DNA of 17,427 nucleotides. Origin: an uncultured Ruminococcus sp. Its GTDB lineage: Bacteria > Bacillota > Clostridia > Oscillospirales > Ruminococcaceae. The notes below the pieces were generated by a model that saw only the letters and a list, made by a program, of their open reading frames with translations, was not told where the DNA came from and did not search any database. The stretch lies in assembly GCA_900539835.1 (NCBI GenBank), contig UQDR01000032.1, positions 1-17,427 of the forward strand, in the 5' to 3' direction. Positions 1 through 6,575 of the stretch are shown here, one piece after another. Every line of letters starts with the position of its first letter. The first letter of the stretch is position 1. Made by a program: the position numbers and the translations under genes.

Positions 1-153
1 TTAGTCACGGTGGACGGGCGTACCTTGAAAATCGTCCTGCTGAAAATGCAGGGGTATTCCACAAAGGAGATTGCCCCACTTGTGCATTTGACGACTGGTG
101 CCATCTATGCGAGGTTAGACCATCTGCGGAAGAAGCTTCGGAAAATTTTGTAA
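1..153 (+). CDS. C-terminal end of a sigma-70-like regulator, 5' truncated by window
   Basis: Frame 1 is open from the first base to a TAA at 151-153, giving 50 residues. The visible part has a helix-turn-helix pattern like sigma region 4: a segment beginning LLKMQGYSTKEIAPL is followed by a recognition-helix-like stretch (TTGAIYARLDHLRKKL) and a basic tail. Region 4 contacts the -35 promoter element in sigma factors. In mobile elements such short proteins are usually annotated as sigma-70-family regulators. The N-terminus lies outside the window, so neither the full length nor region 2 can be judged. A different HTH regulator with a LuxR- or sigma-like C-terminus is possible. Confidence 0.55.
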   Translation, partial: LVTVDGRTLKIVLLKMQGYSTKEIAPLVHLTTGAIYARLDHLRKKLRKIL

Positions 154-189
154 GCGTCTAATACATCCCATTATTCTGCGGGCTACTGG

Positions 190-219
190 GTGGGGAGTGG
201 AATCTCCCCGCTTATTTTT
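190..219 (+). terminator. Probable rho-independent terminator
   Basis: A six-base GC stem (GGGGAG at 192-197, CTCCCC at 204-209) with a six-base loop is followed by a T-rich tract at 211-219. It lies between the truncated sigma-like gene and the next gene and would separate their transcripts at least partly. The T-run is interrupted, so it could also be an attenuator. Confidence 0.55.
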
Positions 220-236
220 GGCAGGAGGAAAACGGG

Positions 237-710
237 ATGGCATATAAAGCTAAGGCGTACACGCTTCGGGAGGAATCCACGGAAAGCGGTATAAGGTATT
301 TTATCAGTTTTAAGGACGGGCAGGGGGAACACCACGAACTGGAAGTATCCGAGCAGTTATTCTTTGAATTTCGGCAGATGGAACGCAGGAACAGGAATCT
401 TCTCCAATGGGACGAGCGGCACAGGGAGTTTTCGGAAGTATGGGACGAAACGCTGAACAGGCGGGCGTTAAAGCTGCCTAAGAGCATTGAGGAACAAATG
501 ATTGAAGCAGAACGGGCGGAACTGCTCTGTAAGGCGGTTGACAGACTGCCAGAGATACAAAGGCGACGTTTCCTGCTCTACTACGAGTATGAGTTCAATT
601 TTTACCAAATCGCCGCTATGGAGCATTGCACCGCTTCTGCAATACAGAAATCCGTTGCTGTTGCAAAGAAGAAAGTAAAAGCGGAAATGAGGAAATATCT
701 CCAACCATGA
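237..710 (+). CDS. Sigma-70 region 4-like regulatory protein, 157 aa
   Basis: The C-terminal third (residues about 100-152) resembles sigma region 4. VDRLPEIQRRRFLLYYEYEF matches the usual start of that domain. It is followed by a helix-turn-helix (FYQIAAMEHCTASAIQKSVA) and a lysine-rich end. The N-terminal hundred residues show no obvious region 2 core-binding helix, so this is probably a small mobile-element regulator and not a complete sigma factor. A strong AGGAGG (223-228) lies 8 bases before the ATG. A terminator-like hairpin precedes it. Its stop codon overlaps an ATG at 707. It is likely to control the element's own genes, but no target is visible. Confidence 0.7.
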   Translation: MAYKAKAYTLREESTESGIRYFISFKDGQGEHHELEVSEQLFFEFRQMERRNRNLLQWDERHREFSEVWDETLNRRALKLPKSIEEQMIEAERAELLCKAVDRLPEIQRRRFLLYYEYEFNFYQIAAMEHCTASAIQKSVAVAKKKVKAEMRKYLQP

Positions 711-820
711 CCGACACCGCCCGAAAAAGAAATCTGTTTTTTATTTGTGTGGGATTGGCGGTATTACATACTCTCACTTTTTTCGTGGGAGTAAATCTAT
801 TTTTAAGGAGGTCAACGCCT

Positions 821-907
821 ATGTGCAACAAAAACAAGATAACTGCCCGAAAGGAGGAAACCCATGCAGAAGTTACAGACAGTCAACGCCGAAACGCTCC
901 TTTATGA
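821..907 (+). CDS. Possible 28-residue leader ORF before the ATPase gene
   Basis: The 711-863 gap between the sigma-like and ATPase genes has one short candidate reading frame. ATG 821 is preceded by a perfect AAGGAGG (805-811) at 9-base spacing and encodes 28 mostly polar residues ending at 907. It overlaps the first 44 bases of the ATPase gene in another frame. It could be a leader peptide that couples translation to the ATPase. The same frame is open upstream to ATG 707, which would give a longer product with a hydrophobic segment but has no good ribosome binding site. No family is recognised, and this may not be a gene. Confidence 0.25.
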   Translation: MCNKNKITARKEETHAEVTDSQRRNAPL

Positions 908-2012
908 GCCGCTTGAGAAGCCGTCCTTTGTGGTGGACAGCCTTATCCCCACAGGCTTGTCGCTGTTCTGCGGCTCACAGAAGATAGGCAAAAGCTGGCT
1001 CATGCTGAAGCTATGCTTATGCGTGTCGCAGGGAATCCCCTTATGGGACATGACGACAATGGAGGGCGATGTGCTTTACCTCTGCCTTGAGGACACGTTC
1101 TGCCGCATACAGGACAGGCTGTTCCGTTTGACGGACGAAGCGAGCGGGCGGCTTCATTTTGCCGTGGCAAGCTGCAAGCTGTCAGACGGTCTTATCGTGC
1201 AGCTTGAGGATTATCTGAAAGACTATCCAGACAGCAGGCTCATTGTCATTGATACCTTGCAGAAAGTCCGTACAGCTTCAAAAGACAACGCCTATGCAAG
1301 CGACTATGGGGACATCTCCCTAATCAAAGATTTTGCCGACAGGCACTCTCTGGCGGTCATTGTCGTACACCACATCCGAAAGCAGAATGACAGCGATGTG
1401 TTCAACAAGGTGTCTGGGACGACAGGCTTAACGGGGAGTGCGGACGCTACCTTTGTTCTGGAAAAGGAGAAACGGGCATCTGACACCGCCAAGCTGTATG
1501 TAACGGGCAGGGACACGCCCTATCAGGAATACACGCTCCGTTTCCGTGATTGCAGTTGGGAACTTGTGGAGAGGAAAACGCAGGAGCAGCTTGCGAAAGA
1601 AACGATACCAGATGTCCTTTTTCGGTTGGTGGATTTTATGAGGGATAAGGAAGAATGGGCAGGCACGGCAACGGAGCTGTTAGCCGCTATGGGGGAAACG
1701 GAAACCATACCCACGGTGATTACGAAATGGCTGAATGAATATCACACCACATTTTTAAGCGAGAACCGTATCTGCTACCAGTACAGCCGCAGGAAAGACG
1801 GCAGGCAGATTGCCCTTTTCGGGCGTGTAAAATCACCCCTGCGGTCAGAAAAATCTCTCCGATTTTTCCGACTGCGTTTACAGGGTGTAACACACTACAC
1901 TTTGCCCTGCAAAGAGCCGTGTGCCAGACGTTCCCTCTGGACTCCCTTATGGCAGGTCTTACGCCCTGCTATCCTACGCCTTGCGGCTTCGGATAAAAGA
2001 ACGGCGGCATGA
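864..2012 (+). CDS. RepA-like AAA family ATPase, 382 aa
   Basis: This is an AAA_25/RepA-type P-loop ATPase of the RecA/DnaB-like group found in many mobile elements. Walker A is GSQKIGKS at residues 37-44, Walker B is LIVIDTLQ around 125-132, and a sensor-like VVHHIRK lies near 167. Residues about 240-310 look like a winged-helix domain. Such proteins are thought to act as replicative helicases or helicase loaders, so a role in replicating the excised or transferred element is inferred. AAAGGAGG lies about 8 bases before the ATG. The last 60 residues, after ALFGRVK, look unconstrained and rich in Arg and Leu. That part of the gene overlaps the candidate oriT and an inverted repeat, so its sequence may be shaped by DNA function. 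Confidence 0.8.
   Translation: MQKLQTVNAETLLYEPLEKPSFVVDSLIPTGLSLFCGSQKIGKSWLMLKLCLCVSQGIPLWDMTTMEGDVLYLCLEDTFCRIQDRLFRLTDEASGRLHFAVASCKLSDGLIVQLEDYLKDYPDSRLIVIDTLQKVRTASKDNAYASDYGDISLIKDFADRHSLAVIVVHHIRKQNDSDVFNKVSGTTGLTGSADATFVLEKEKRASDTAKLYVTGRDTPYQEYTLRFRDCSWELVERKTQEQLAKETIPDVLFRLVDFMRDKEEWAGTATELLAAMGETETIPTVITKWLNEYHTTFLSENRICYQYSRRKDGRQIALFGRVKSPLRSEKSLRFFRLRLQGVTHYTLPCKEPCARRSLWTPLWQVLRPAILRLAASDKRTAA
1848..1868. repeat. Perfect 8-bp inverted repeat beside candidate oriT
   Basis: GAAAAATC (1848-1855) and GATTTTTC (1861-1868) form a perfect inverted repeat around a five-base loop. It lies inside the 3' end of the ATPase reading frame, 13 bases before the candidate oriT hairpin. Inverted repeats next to nic are common in origins of transfer as relaxase or accessory-protein sites. 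It is too deep inside the reading frame and lacks a T-run, so it is not a convincing terminator. Confidence 0.5.
1881..1910 (-). other. oriT: Candidate oriT with pMV158-type (MOBV) nic motif
   Basis: The - strand reads TAGTGTGTTA at 1897 down to 1888. This is the nic core I know for MOBV plasmids of the pMV158 group (TAGTGTG/TTA), putting the predicted nick between 1891 and 1890. The core sits in a hairpin with arms GTGTA (1885-1889) and TACAC (1896-1900) and a six-base loop, plus an outer CAGG/CCTG pairing. As in pMV158, the loop carries the nic dinucleotide region. A MobV relaxase gene starts about 300 bases downstream, matching family expectation. Nicking on the - strand would make the relaxase gene enter the recipient last. 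The site lies within the ATPase coding region. Confidence 0.75.
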
Positions 2013-2164
2013 CGGTTACAGCTCTTGCGAGGGAGTATCCCAAAAACACCGTCACCATCGTCATGACCGTCATGCAGGGGATAAGGGTGACAGTTACGGC
2101 AATCGGCAGGGGGCATCCCAAAACTGCCGTCACCACCGTCACCGCTGTCACCCAAAGGGCAGTT
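2009..2164 (+). repeat. Two imperfect 78-bp tandem repeats with nonamer CGTCA motifs
   Basis: Unit 1 (2009-2086) and unit 2 (2087-2164) align without gaps. Both start with TGAC, A or G, then GTTAC, both contain ATCCCAAAA in the middle, and both end in three motifs spaced nine bases apart. CGTCA occurs at 2050, 2059 and 2068, then at 2128 and 2137 with TGTCA at 2146. The forward frame would translate as two 26-residue Val/Thr-rich repeats, which looks like a by-product. Iteron-like or partition-site-like function is inferred from the position between a RepA-like ATPase, an oriT and a relaxase. The rest of 2013-2193 has no convincing gene. Confidence 0.7.
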
Positions 2165-2193
2165 ACCCGCCGAAGAAAGGAAGATGATGGATT

Positions 2194-3159
2194 ATGCCCT
2201 ATGCAATCCTGCGTTTCCAGAAACGCAAAGCGGGCGGCGTTGCGGCTTGCGAACGCCACAACGAGCGGAAGAAAGAAGCCTACAAAAGCAACCCAGATAT
2301 CGACATGGAACGCTCTAAAAATAACTATCATCTTGTCGCACCGCCAAAGTACACCTATAAGAAAGAGATTAACCGAAAGGTAGCCGAAGCAGGGTGCAGG
2401 ACAAGGAAAGACAGCGTGATGATGGTGGAAACGCTCATCACGGCTTCACCAGAATTTATGAACCAGTTACCGCCCGAAGAACAGAAAGCGTATTTTACGA
2501 TGGCTCTGGATTTCATTTCGGAGCGTGTCGGGGAGCAGAATATCCTCTCCGCAGTCGTCCACATGGACGAGAGAACGCCCCATATGCACCTCTGCTTTGT
2601 GCCGATTACACCAGACAATAAGCTGTCCGCCAAAACAATTTTAGGCAATCAAAAGAGCCTGTCGGAGTGGCAGACCGCCTACCATGAGCGGATGTCCTCA
2701 CGTTGGAATCAGCTTGAGAGAGGTCAATCTTCGATGGAAACCAAGCGGAAACACGTCCCCACATGGCTCTATAAGTTGGGCGGCAGGCTTGATAAGCAGT
2801 ATGGGGAAATCGTGTCTGCCCTGTCCGACATCAACGCCTTTAACGCAGGGAAAAAGCGTGACAAGGCTCTGGAACTGGTTGCCGCATGGCTGCCCGAAGT
2901 GGAGAAATTCTCTAAGGAAATCGGCAGACAGCAGGCGTATATCGACAGCTTAAAGGAGCAAATCGGGCAGGAAGCCGACTATGCAGGGCGTATGCGTGAT
3001 GAAAAGTACGAGCAGGAATTAAAGGTGCAGAAAGCCAACCAGAGGATATTTGAATTGCAGAGAACCAACGAGCAGATGGGGCGGCTGCTCTCAAAGATAC
3101 CGCCAGAAGTGTTGGAAGAATTACAGAGAACAGGCAGAAACAAATCAAGAGAAAGGTAA
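2194..3159 (+). CDS. mobV: MobV-family relaxase (Mob/Pre), 321 aa
   Basis: This relaxase should nick the element's oriT and lead the strand into a recipient. Two MOBV motifs are visible. HNER is at residues 22-25, where the first histidine matches the position of the catalytic His22 of pMV158 MobM. HMDERTPHMHL at 123-133 is the metal-binding His motif. Residues about 230-310 are charged and helical, consistent with a C-terminal coiled coil. The ATG at 2194 follows a GAAAGGAAG site with suitable spacing, while the nearby ATGs at 2184 and 2187 are out of frame. The next gene begins 7 bases after the stop, so co-transcription with the parB-like gene is likely. The length is shorter than MobM (about 490 residues). 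Confidence 0.9.
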   Translation: MPYAILRFQKRKAGGVAACERHNERKKEAYKSNPDIDMERSKNNYHLVAPPKYTYKKEINRKVAEAGCRTRKDSVMMVETLITASPEFMNQLPPEEQKAYFTMALDFISERVGEQNILSAVVHMDERTPHMHLCFVPITPDNKLSAKTILGNQKSLSEWQTAYHERMSSRWNQLERGQSSMETKRKHVPTWLYKLGGRLDKQYGEIVSALSDINAFNAGKKRDKALELVAAWLPEVEKFSKEIGRQQAYIDSLKEQIGQEADYAGRMRDEKYEQELKVQKANQRIFELQRTNEQMGRLLSKIPPEVLEELQRTGRNKSRER

Positions 3160-3166
3160 AAAGTGA

Positions 3167-4021
3167 ATGAAGAAACAGGATTTTAAGGTGTTAAAGACCA
3201 AAGATTTATACCCGTTTCCCGACAATCCGTTTCATGTTGTGGAGGATGAAACGCTGTCAGAGTTAGCGGAAAGCATCAAGGAATTTGGCATTGTCACGCC
3301 GATAATCACACGCCCGAAAGAGGACGGGGACGGTTATGAAGTGATTGCAGGACAGCGGCGTGTCCGTGCTTCTGAACTTGCAGGGATAAATACCGTGCCT
3401 GCGTTTGTCCTGCCCTTAGACCGTGACCGAGCCATCATCACCCTTGTAGACAGCAATTTGCAGCGTGAGAATATCCTGCCATCGGAGCGGGCGTTTGCTT
3501 ACAAGATGAAATCCGAAGCCATGAAGCGGCAGGGTTTCCGCACAGACTTAACCTCGTCACAAGTTGTGACGAAGTTGCGGACGGACGACAAAGTGGCACA
3601 GGGCTTCGGCGTGGGCAGGATGACCGTCCAGCGTTTTATCCGCCTGACGGAACTGATACCGCCGATTTTGCAGATGGTGGACGAGGGGAAAATCGCCCTC
3701 ACACCTGCGGTGGAACTGTCCTTTTTGAAGAAAGACGAGCAGGAAAATCTCTTTGCCACGATGGAGAGCGAAGAAGCAACGCCCTCACTCTCACAGGCAC
3801 AGCGGATGAAAAGCATGAGCCAGAGCGGGCAGCTTGACATGGATATGATATTTTCCATTATGACGGAGGAAAAGGGAAACCAGAAAGAAACCTTGAAAAT
3901 CAACACAAGCAAACTGAAAAAATACTTTCCGAAGGACACAACGCCGAAGCAGATGGAGGAAACCATCATCCGACTTCTGGAACGTGAGTTGCAGAGAAAA
4001 CGGAGCAGGGACAGCCGCTAA
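3167..4021 (+). CDS. ParB/Spo0J-like DNA-binding protein, 284 aa
   Basis: The N-terminal domain (about residues 8-95) is a ParB/Srx-like CTPase fold. It has the early LYPFPDNPF segment, the IKEFGIVTPIITRP segment and a GQRRVRAS box where canonical ParB has GERRxRA. A KorB-like helix-turn-helix region follows (about 120-185, containing GVGRMTVQRFIRLTEL), then IALTPAVELSFL, and a charged C-terminus. No ParA partner is visible, so it may act as a regulator or in maintenance of the excised element and not in classic partition. It sits directly after the relaxase gene with only 7 bases between. A 19-bp palindrome lies inside the gene. An antisense open frame over most of the gene is only a shadow. 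Confidence 0.85.
   Translation: MKKQDFKVLKTKDLYPFPDNPFHVVEDETLSELAESIKEFGIVTPIITRPKEDGDGYEVIAGQRRVRASELAGINTVPAFVLPLDRDRAIITLVDSNLQRENILPSERAFAYKMKSEAMKRQGFRTDLTSSQVVTKLRTDDKVAQGFGVGRMTVQRFIRLTELIPPILQMVDEGKIALTPAVELSFLKKDEQENLFATMESEEATPSLSQAQRMKSMSQSGQLDMDMIFSIMTEEKGNQKETLKINTSKLKKYFPKDTTPKQMEETIIRLLERELQRKRSRDSR
3554..3572. repeat. 19-bp near-perfect palindrome inside the parB-like gene
   Basis: TCGTCACAA (3554-3562) and TTGTGACGA (3564-3572) are exact reverse complements around a central G. The half-site core CGTCA is the same core repeated at nine-base intervals in the 78-bp repeats at 2009-2164. ParB proteins bind palindromic sites that often lie in or near their own gene, so a parS-like or operator role is possible. 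It encodes an ordinary SSQVVTK stretch, and chance remains possible. Confidence 0.5.
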
Positions 4022-4097
4022 CCTTCTTTTTTCGGGAAGTAAATGCAGGAATTTGGAACAGAAGAAAGACAGAATTTTAAGGAGAATGAGGTAAGGA

Positions 4098-4328
4098 ATG
4101 AAAGAAATCCAGTATGAGATTGTAAAGGAAATCGCCGTATTGTCTGCGAGTGACAGCGGCTACACAAAGGAAATCAATCTTATTTCATGGAACGGGAGAG
4201 AGCCGAAATATGACATCCGCAGCTTTTCCCCGAACCGTGAGAAGTGCGGAAAGGGTATCACGTTGAACGCTGATGAAGCAGCGGCACTCCTTGAAGCATT
4301 ACAGAAAGAAGTAAACAGCGGGGATTGA
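4098..4328 (+). CDS. PC4/YdbC-like ssDNA-binding protein, 76 aa
   Basis: The KEINLISWNGREPKYDIRSF segment (residues about 24-43), followed by GKGITLNADEAAALLEAL, fits the bacterial PC4/YdbC-type fold (transcriptional coactivator p15 family), whose members bind single-stranded DNA as dimers. The length of 76 residues fits the family. A GAGG at 4088-4091 lies 6 bases before the ATG. The 76-base gap after the parB-like gene shows no clear promoter or terminator. In a mobilizable element such a protein could protect or organise single strands during transfer or excision, which is inference. It is followed by a hairpin and a small unknown gene. Confidence 0.75.
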   Translation: MKEIQYEIVKEIAVLSASDSGYTKEINLISWNGREPKYDIRSFSPNREKCGKGITLNADEAAALLEALQKEVNSGD

Positions 4329-4340
4329 TGGTATCTGATT

Positions 4341-4379
4341 GACAGGGCGGGGCGTTTCCAGACGTTCTCCTGCCCTGTC
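4341..4379. repeat. Perfect 8-bp inverted repeat in the leader of the next gene
   Basis: GACAGGGC (4341-4348) pairs with GCCCTGTC (4372-4379), enclosing 23 bases. It fills most of the gap between the PC4-like gene and the small gene at 4399 and ends a few bases before that gene's GGAAAGGAAG ribosome binding site. There is no T-run, so an RNA structure affecting translation or a protein-binding site is more likely than a terminator. Confidence 0.5.
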
Positions 4380-4398
4380 TGGAAAGGAAGATTTAAGT

Positions 4399-4590
4399 AT
4401 GGGCGAGGATAGGAAAACAACTGGAAGAAGAAAGCGTATTGTGCCAAAAGGGCAAGTACAAATGATTATCAGTCGAGAATATATCGGCACACAGACCGTT
4501 GCAGAAGCGTTTGTCCCGATTATCTCCGAGGATATTCGGAAGAAGATTGCCGAGGGCGACACCTTCGACAATGAGGGGCTGTCCGCTTAG
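4399..4590 (+). CDS. Small basic protein of unknown function, 63 aa
   Basis: I do not recognise a named family with certainty. The ATG at 4399 (MGEDRKTTGRRKR) follows GGAAAGGAAG with good spacing, so it is preferred to a TTG further upstream, which lies within the hairpin. The N-terminus is strongly basic (TTGRRKRIVPKG). The middle, VQMIISREYIGTQTVAEAF, looks like a strand-rich fold and is followed by an acidic helix. It lies directly before the serine recombinase gene. Small proteins at this place in Tn4451-type elements and relatives are often annotated as TnpW-like or hypothetical. A directionality or regulatory role would be a guess. Confidence 0.6.
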   Translation: MGEDRKTTGRRKRIVPKGQVQMIISREYIGTQTVAEAFVPIISEDIRKKIAEGDTFDNEGLSA

Positions 4591-4643
4591 AATGTACGCA
4601 ATGGAACATGAAAACGTTAGGACAGATATGGAGGTTTTACAGT

Positions 4644-6575
4644 ATGGCAGGAATAAGAACGGAGAACAAGATTTATGAAGTCGGCATTTACTGCCGCTTA
4701 TCAAAGGACGATGGCACGGATAACGAGAGTGCGAGCATTGCGACACAAAAATCCATCCTCACGGATTATGTGAAAAGGCAGGGATGGCATTTAGCAAAAA
4801 CGTATGTTGACGATGGCTACTCTGGAACAAATTTCCAAAGACCAAGTTTCCAGAATATGATTAAGGACATTGAAAACGGGCTGATAAACTGCGTGATTAC
4901 AAAAGATTTATCCCGTCTGGGGAGGAACTATCTTGATTGTGGGTTATATCTGGAAGTCTTTTTCCCAGAGCATAACGTGAGGTATATAGCGGTCAATGAC
5001 GGCGTGGACACCTTAAACAAATCCGCTATGGACATCACGCCTTTCCGCAACATCCTAAACGAAATGTATTCTGCCGATGTGTCAGTCAAGATAAAATCGG
5101 CGTACCGTGCGAGGTTTCAGCAGGGGAAATTCATGGGAACAACAGCCCCTTATGGCTATGTCAAAGACCCTGCCGACCACAACCATCTGCTGATAGATGA
5201 CAAAGTTGCCCATGTGGTAAGGGAGATATTCGACCTTGCGTTAGCGGGCAACGGCATCGCCAAAATCCGCAAGCACATCAACAAACAGCATATCCTACGC
5301 CCTGCCGCTTATGCGGTGGAGCAAGGGGCAACAGGCTATGAGCGGTACTTTGAGGATAACGAGGAAAACCGTTATATTTGGAGCGAGAACAGCGTGAGGG
5401 GCATTTTAAGAAGCCCGATATATGCGGGCAACCTTGCAGGCTACAAGCGGATTGCAGCCAACATGAAAAGCAAGAAACGCCCCTCTAAGCTGCCCGAAGA
5501 ATGGGAAGTGATACCAGACACCCATGAGGGGATAGTCACGCAGGAGGAATTTGACACCGTACAGCAGCTTATGACGAGCCGCAGGCGGGAGCAGAACGCA
5601 GGGGGATTTGAGAATATCTTTTCGGGCGTTATCAAGTGTGCGGACTGCGGCTATGCGATGCGGGCGGCGAGTGCCAACAGGAGGAAACGCCCCGACATCA
5701 TCGACTGCGTACAATACACCTGCAATAATTATGGCAGATATGGCAATGTTATGTGTACCGCACACAGCATTGAAGCGAGGGACTTATTCAATGCCGTCCT
5801 TGCCGACATCAACCGCTTTGCGGATATGGCGGTCAATGATGAAAAGGCGGTCAGAGCCATAGAAAGGCGGCTCACGGAAACAGACCAGAGCAGGGCGAAA
5901 TCATTAGAGAAAGAAAAGAAGAAGCTGAACAAACGCCTTGCGGAGCTTGACAGGCTGTTTTCCTCTCTCTATGAGGACAAGGTAATGGAGCGTATCACGG
6001 AGCGGAATTTTGAGATGATGTCGGGGAAATACCAGAAAGAGCAGCTTGAAATTGAAGCACGGCTGAAAGAGGTAACGGAAACGCTCAATGACAGCTATGA
6101 GAAATCGCAGGGCGTGAGGGACTTTCTATCCCTAATCCGCAACTATCAGGGGCTGAAAGAGTTGGACGCAACCATCATAAACGCACTCATAGACAAGATA
6201 CTTGTTTCGGAACGTGAGAAACTTGCGGACGGGACAGTAAGGCAGGAAATCAAGATTTACTATAAATTCATCGGCTTTGTCGGTGAATTACATATCACAC
6301 CCACAAAGCGGTGGACGGCGTTAAAGCCTAAAAATTGTACGGTGTGCGGTGTTGAATACGTCCCCAGCTCTGGAATATCAAAGTATTGTCCCGCTTGTGC
6401 TAAGAGGATACAGAGGGAGAAATCAAACGAGAGCAAACGCAGGAGTAGGGAGAGGAACCGAAGGGCATGTATTGAACTGTCCGCAAAAAATGACCGACTG
6501 ATTTGGAACAGCGAGCCGGAAGAATTATCCGTCAAGGAAACGAAAACTCTAAGGTGGAGATTTACCGTTATGTAA
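4644..6575 (+). CDS. Large serine recombinase (integrase), 643 aa, chimeric C-terminal end
   Basis: This enzyme should integrate and excise the IME. The resolvase domain shows IYCRLSKDD with the catalytic serine at residue 20 and DLSRLGRN near 95. A recombinase domain follows (GTTAPYGYVKDP region). A zinc ribbon has CADCG followed by two later cysteines. Then come a long coiled coil and a DUF4368-like segment (DATIINALIDKILVSE). An extra C-terminal zinc finger (CTVCG ... YCPACA) is followed by a very basic tail. ATG 4644 is chosen because TGGAGG lies 9 bases before it; ATG 4608 in frame has no good site. The final 20 or so residues are read from interrupted SNF2 helicase DNA in another frame, so the native C-terminus depends on where the element sits. 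Confidence 0.9.
   Translation: MAGIRTENKIYEVGIYCRLSKDDGTDNESASIATQKSILTDYVKRQGWHLAKTYVDDGYSGTNFQRPSFQNMIKDIENGLINCVITKDLSRLGRNYLDCGLYLEVFFPEHNVRYIAVNDGVDTLNKSAMDITPFRNILNEMYSADVSVKIKSAYRARFQQGKFMGTTAPYGYVKDPADHNHLLIDDKVAHVVREIFDLALAGNGIAKIRKHINKQHILRPAAYAVEQGATGYERYFEDNEENRYIWSENSVRGILRSPIYAGNLAGYKRIAANMKSKKRPSKLPEEWEVIPDTHEGIVTQEEFDTVQQLMTSRRREQNAGGFENIFSGVIKCADCGYAMRAASANRRKRPDIIDCVQYTCNNYGRYGNVMCTAHSIEARDLFNAVLADINRFADMAVNDEKAVRAIERRLTETDQSRAKSLEKEKKKLNKRLAELDRLFSSLYEDKVMERITERNFEMMSGKYQKEQLEIEARLKEVTETLNDSYEKSQGVRDFLSLIRNYQGLKELDATIINALIDKILVSEREKLADGTVRQEIKIYYKFIGFVGELHITPTKRWTALKPKNCTVCGVEYVPSSGISKYCPACAKRIQREKSNESKRRSRERNRRACIELSAKNDRLIWNSEPEELSVKETKTLRWRFTVM
6491..6509 (+). other. Probable right attachment junction (IME/SNF2 gene)
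   Basis: The SNF2 helicase frame has a TGA at 6491-6493. It then reads PTDLEQRAGRIIRQGN from 6494, which is conserved helicase sequence leading into motif VI. The switch from IME to host-ICE DNA must therefore lie roughly between 6491 and 6509. Serine recombinases of the TnpX/TndX group exchange at a GA dinucleotide. GA occurs at 6492, 6496-6497 is CG-A, and GA occurs again at 6500, so the exact crossover cannot be chosen without the left junction. Confidence 0.6.

Larger units (their letters stand above)
1..6499 (+). mobile_element. Integrative and mobilizable element (IME), left end outside window
   Basis: This stretch carries a co-oriented set of sigma-like regulator, AAA ATPase, MobV relaxase, ParB-like protein, PC4-like protein and a large serine recombinase at the right end. 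That set is typical of mobilizable elements in Firmicutes. It contains a relaxase, a candidate oriT and a recombinase but no coupling protein or type IV secretion gene. The right limit is placed where the reading frame of a SNF2 helicase resumes in conserved motif VI, just before the recombinase stop codon. G+C drops visibly at the same point. The exact right end is uncertain by about 10 bases, and the left end is not visible. Confidence 0.75.

Noticed and set aside
1969..2331. Antisense open frame of 120 codons over the repeat and the start of mobV
   Set aside because: It overlaps a well-supported relaxase start on the other strand, and its composition reflects the repeat array.
2009..2383. 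Forward open frame of 124 codons with a Val/Thr-rich first half
   Set aside because: The first half is the tandem repeat read in frame and the second half overlaps the MobV gene out of frame. No ribosome binding site of quality is seen, so it is treated as a repeat and not a gene.
3499..3969. Antisense open frame of 156 codons inside the parB-like gene
   Set aside because: A shadow of a strongly supported gene, without a plausible domain or ribosome binding site; the Ser/Phe-rich translation is typical of reverse frames.
5406..5765. Antisense and alternate-frame open frames in the recombinase gene
   Set aside because: They lie wholly within the conserved zinc-ribbon part of the serine recombinase and have no recognisable features.
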